Positions 62,527 to 64,000 of a DNA stretch of 64,000 nt are shown here, one piece after another. The DNA lies in contig CAXTCJ010000017.1 of the NCBI GenBank assembly GCA_964242215.1, positions 1 to 64,000 on the forward strand, given 5' to 3'. A program made the position numbers and the translations under genes. Origin of the DNA: LMUY01 sp964242215 (GTDB lineage Bacteria > Pseudomonadota > Alphaproteobacteria > Acetobacterales > Acetobacteraceae). Position 1 is the first letter of the stretch. The number at the start of each line of letters is the position of its first letter. The notes under the pieces are model-generated. The model searched no databases and was not told the origin of the DNA. It worked only from the letters and a program-made list of their open reading frames with translations.

Positions 62527-63467
62527 TGCTCGCCTATACCCTCCGGCGGATCGTCGCGACCATCCCGGTGATGGCGATCGTCGCCTTGTTCGTGTTCAGC
62601 CTGCTGTATCTGGCACCTGGTGACCCGGCCGCCATCATCGCCGGTGACCAAGCCAGCCCCGCCGACGTGGAGCGCATCCGCGAGTCGCTCGGGCTGGACC
62701 GGCCGTTCCTGGTGCGGTTCGGCGAGTGGGTGTGGCACGTGCTGCACGGGGACCTCGGGACCTCGATCTTCACCAACCTGCCGGTCTGGCACATGATCCA
62801 GCAGCGTATCGAGCCGACGTTGTCGCTGATGGTGCTGACGCTGATCTTCTCGATCGTGGTCGCCGTCCCGATGGGCGTGGTCGCGGCCTGGAAGCACGGC
62901 ACGATCATCGACCGCGTGGTGATGCTGCTGGCGGTGTTCGGCTTCTCGGTGCCGGTGTTCGTGGTCGGCTATCTGATGGCCTACATGTTCGCGCTGCAGC
63001 TCGAGTGGCTGCCGGTGCAGGGCTACACGCCGATCGCCCAGGGCATCTGGCCGTGGCTGTCCAACTTGATCTTACCCGTGCTGACCTTAGGCGGCGCCTT
63101 CATCGCGCTGATCGCCCGCATCACCCGCGCCACCATGCTCGAGGTGTTGAACCAGGACTACGTTCGCACCGCGCGGGCGAAGGGCGTGGGGCAACGGCCG
63201 ATCCTGTTCGTCCACGCGTTGAAGAACGCGGCGGTGCCGATCGTGACCGTGATCGGCTTGGGCGTCGCCGGGTTGATCGGTGGGGCCGTGGTGACGGAAA
63301 GCGTGTTCGCCATACCCGGCGTCGGCCGGCTCGTGGTGGATGCGATCCTGCGGCGCGACTACCCGATCATCCAGGGCGTCGTACTGATCTTCTCGTTTGT
63401 CTACGTGCTGGTGAACCTGGGTGTGGACCTGCTCTACACCGTGTTCGATCCGAGGATCCGCTATTGA
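62526..63467 (+). CDS. Dipeptide-type ABC transporter permease, DppB-like (operon 3)
   Basis: 313 aa with about six membrane segments. N-terminus LRRIVATIPVMAIVALFVFSLLYLAPGDPA, then the coupling motif DYVRTARAKGVGQRPILFVHALKNA and VTESVFAIPGVGRLVVDAIL, as in DppB proteins. The ATG at 62526 shares a base with the binding-protein stop (TGATG). It ends FDPRIRY, and its TGA overlaps the TTG start of the next permease. Confidence 0.92.
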   Translation: MLAYTLRRIVATIPVMAIVALFVFSLLYLAPGDPAAIIAGDQASPADVERIRESLGLDRPFLVRFGEWVWHVLHGDLGTSIFTNLPVWHMIQQRIEPTLSLMVLTLIFSIVVAVPMGVVAAWKHGTIIDRVVMLLAVFGFSVPVFVVGYLMAYMFALQLEWLPVQGYTPIAQGIWPWLSNLILPVLTLGGAFIALIARITRATMLEVLNQDYVRTARAKGVGQRPILFVHALKNAAVPIVTVIGLGVAGLIGGAVVTESVFAIPGVGRLVVDAILRRDYPIIQGVVLIFSFVYVLVNLGVDLLYTVFDPRIRY

Positions 63468-64000
63468 GCATCACCTTTCCTGGCGGCTTGGCCGCTCCCC
63501 GCGGTGGCGCGGCAATCCCCCTTCCGGACGTACTGCCCCCCGTAAAGAAGCGAGGCCGGGTTCGGACATTCATCCGCCGCCAGCCGACGATCTTTATGGG
63601 TGGGTTGCTGCTGGCGCTGATCGTGTTCGTGGCGATCGCGGCCCCAATCCTCGGCACAGTGGACCCGACGGCGCTGGCACCCGCGCGCCGGTTGCGCCTG
63701 CCATCCGCGATGTATTGGTTCGGCACGGACATGCTGGGCCGCGACGTGTATTCCCGCACCCTGTATGGTGCGCGGGTGTCGTTGATCGTGGGCTTTGCGG
63801 TGGCCGTGCTGGCATCCGTCGTGGGCATGCTGATCGGCGTGGTCGCCGGCTACGTTCGCGTCGTGGACTCGCTGATCATGCGGATCATGGATGGGCTCAT
63901 GTCCATCCCGTCCATCCTGCTCGCGATTGCGCTGATGGCGCTGACCCGGGGCAGCGTGCAGAACGTGATCATCGCCATCACCGTCGCCGAGATCCCGCGC
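63464..64000 (+). CDS. Dipeptide-type ABC transporter permease, DppC-like (operon 3, cut by right edge)
   Basis: 179 codons visible, no stop before base 64000. A long, Pro-rich cytoplasmic tail (about 40 aa) leads into TM1 and then the DppC motif YWFGTDMLGRDVYSRTLYGA. The region up to TVAEIPR is the middle of the permease domain. The start is a TTG at 63464 overlapping the dppB stop (TTGA), as for the permease at 46424. The ATPases are expected beyond the window. Confidence 0.88.
   Translation, partial: MSITFPGGLAAPRGGAAIPLPDVLPPVKKRGRVRTFIRRQPTIFMGGLLLALIVFVAIAAPILGTVDPTALAPARRLRLPSAMYWFGTDMLGRDVYSRTLYGARVSLIVGFAVAVLASVVGMLIGVVAGYVRVVDSLIMRIMDGLMSIPSILLAIALMALTRGSVQNVIIAITVAEIPR

Overview
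This 64-kb window is high-GC chromosomal DNA from an alphaproteobacterium. Gene content, codon use and the style of the repeats suggest Rhodospirillales, probably Acetobacteraceae; that placement is inference, since there is no 16S rRNA here. There are no phage genes, transposases or CRISPR arrays. The window is dominated by uptake systems and catabolic enzymes.

Layout. 1-5.5 kb: the N-terminal part of dnaE (runs off the left edge), then a divergent set with an exported carboxymuconolactone-decarboxylase-like (CMD) protein, a secreted alpha/beta hydrolase, a D-2-hydroxyacid dehydrogenase and a hypothetical protein. 5.5-11 kb: a 141-bp inverted-repeat element, then uronate dehydrogenase, an amidase, an L-threonate dehydrogenase-like enzyme, a retropepsin-like protease, a DUF4142 lipoprotein and proline iminopeptidase. 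11-17 kb: a DUF423 membrane protein, an RlmM-like 23S rRNA methyltransferase, gmhB and gmhA (heptose biosynthesis), and the zinc regulon znuA-znuC-znuB divergent from zur, with a Zur-box-like palindrome between them. 17-20 kb: a class IV aminotransferase, a flavin monooxygenase and a second D-2-hydroxyacid dehydrogenase. 20.3-25.8 kb: a complete branched-chain amino acid type ABC importer (livJ-H-M-G-F order).

25.8-37.5 kb (minus strand) is one tightly packed operon: a fused HyuA-HyuB hydantoinase/oxoprolinase, a complete dipeptide-type ABC importer, an amidohydrolase and a second, different substrate-binding protein. It looks like a system that imports and opens cyclic amides. 37.6-39.2 kb: nitroreductase and a DUF3445 (haem-dependent N-demethylase-like) protein. 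39.2-47.4 kb: a second dipeptide-type importer whose two ATPases are fused in one chain. It is followed by two paralogous cysteine-less CMD-like proteins, an unrecognised 125-aa protein and a short-chain dehydrogenase, joined in part by 4-bp stop/start overlaps.

47.5-51.9 kb: a small exported Cys protein, tRNA-Thr(UGU), a membrane diguanylate cyclase, a His/Gly-rich CHAP-domain protein whose ribosome binding site lies in a hairpin, a RidA protein and a small lipoprotein. 52-55.7 kb: molybdenum-hydroxylase maturation genes (CoxE, an XdhC split in two, and a MoeA-like/MocA fusion) with no hydroxylase structural genes in view. 56-60.8 kb: a chemoreceptor, an SPFH/slipin protein and a DEAD-box helicase. 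60.9-64 kb: a third dipeptide-type importer, cut by the right edge.

The most interesting points are the two-binding-protein oxoprolinase operon; the coupled small-ORF/CMD/SDR gene chain; a 17-bp tandem duplication at gmhA/gmhB that leaves gmhB with no ordinary start codon; the hairpin over the CHAP gene's ribosome binding site; and a short repeat family at the ends of transcription units.
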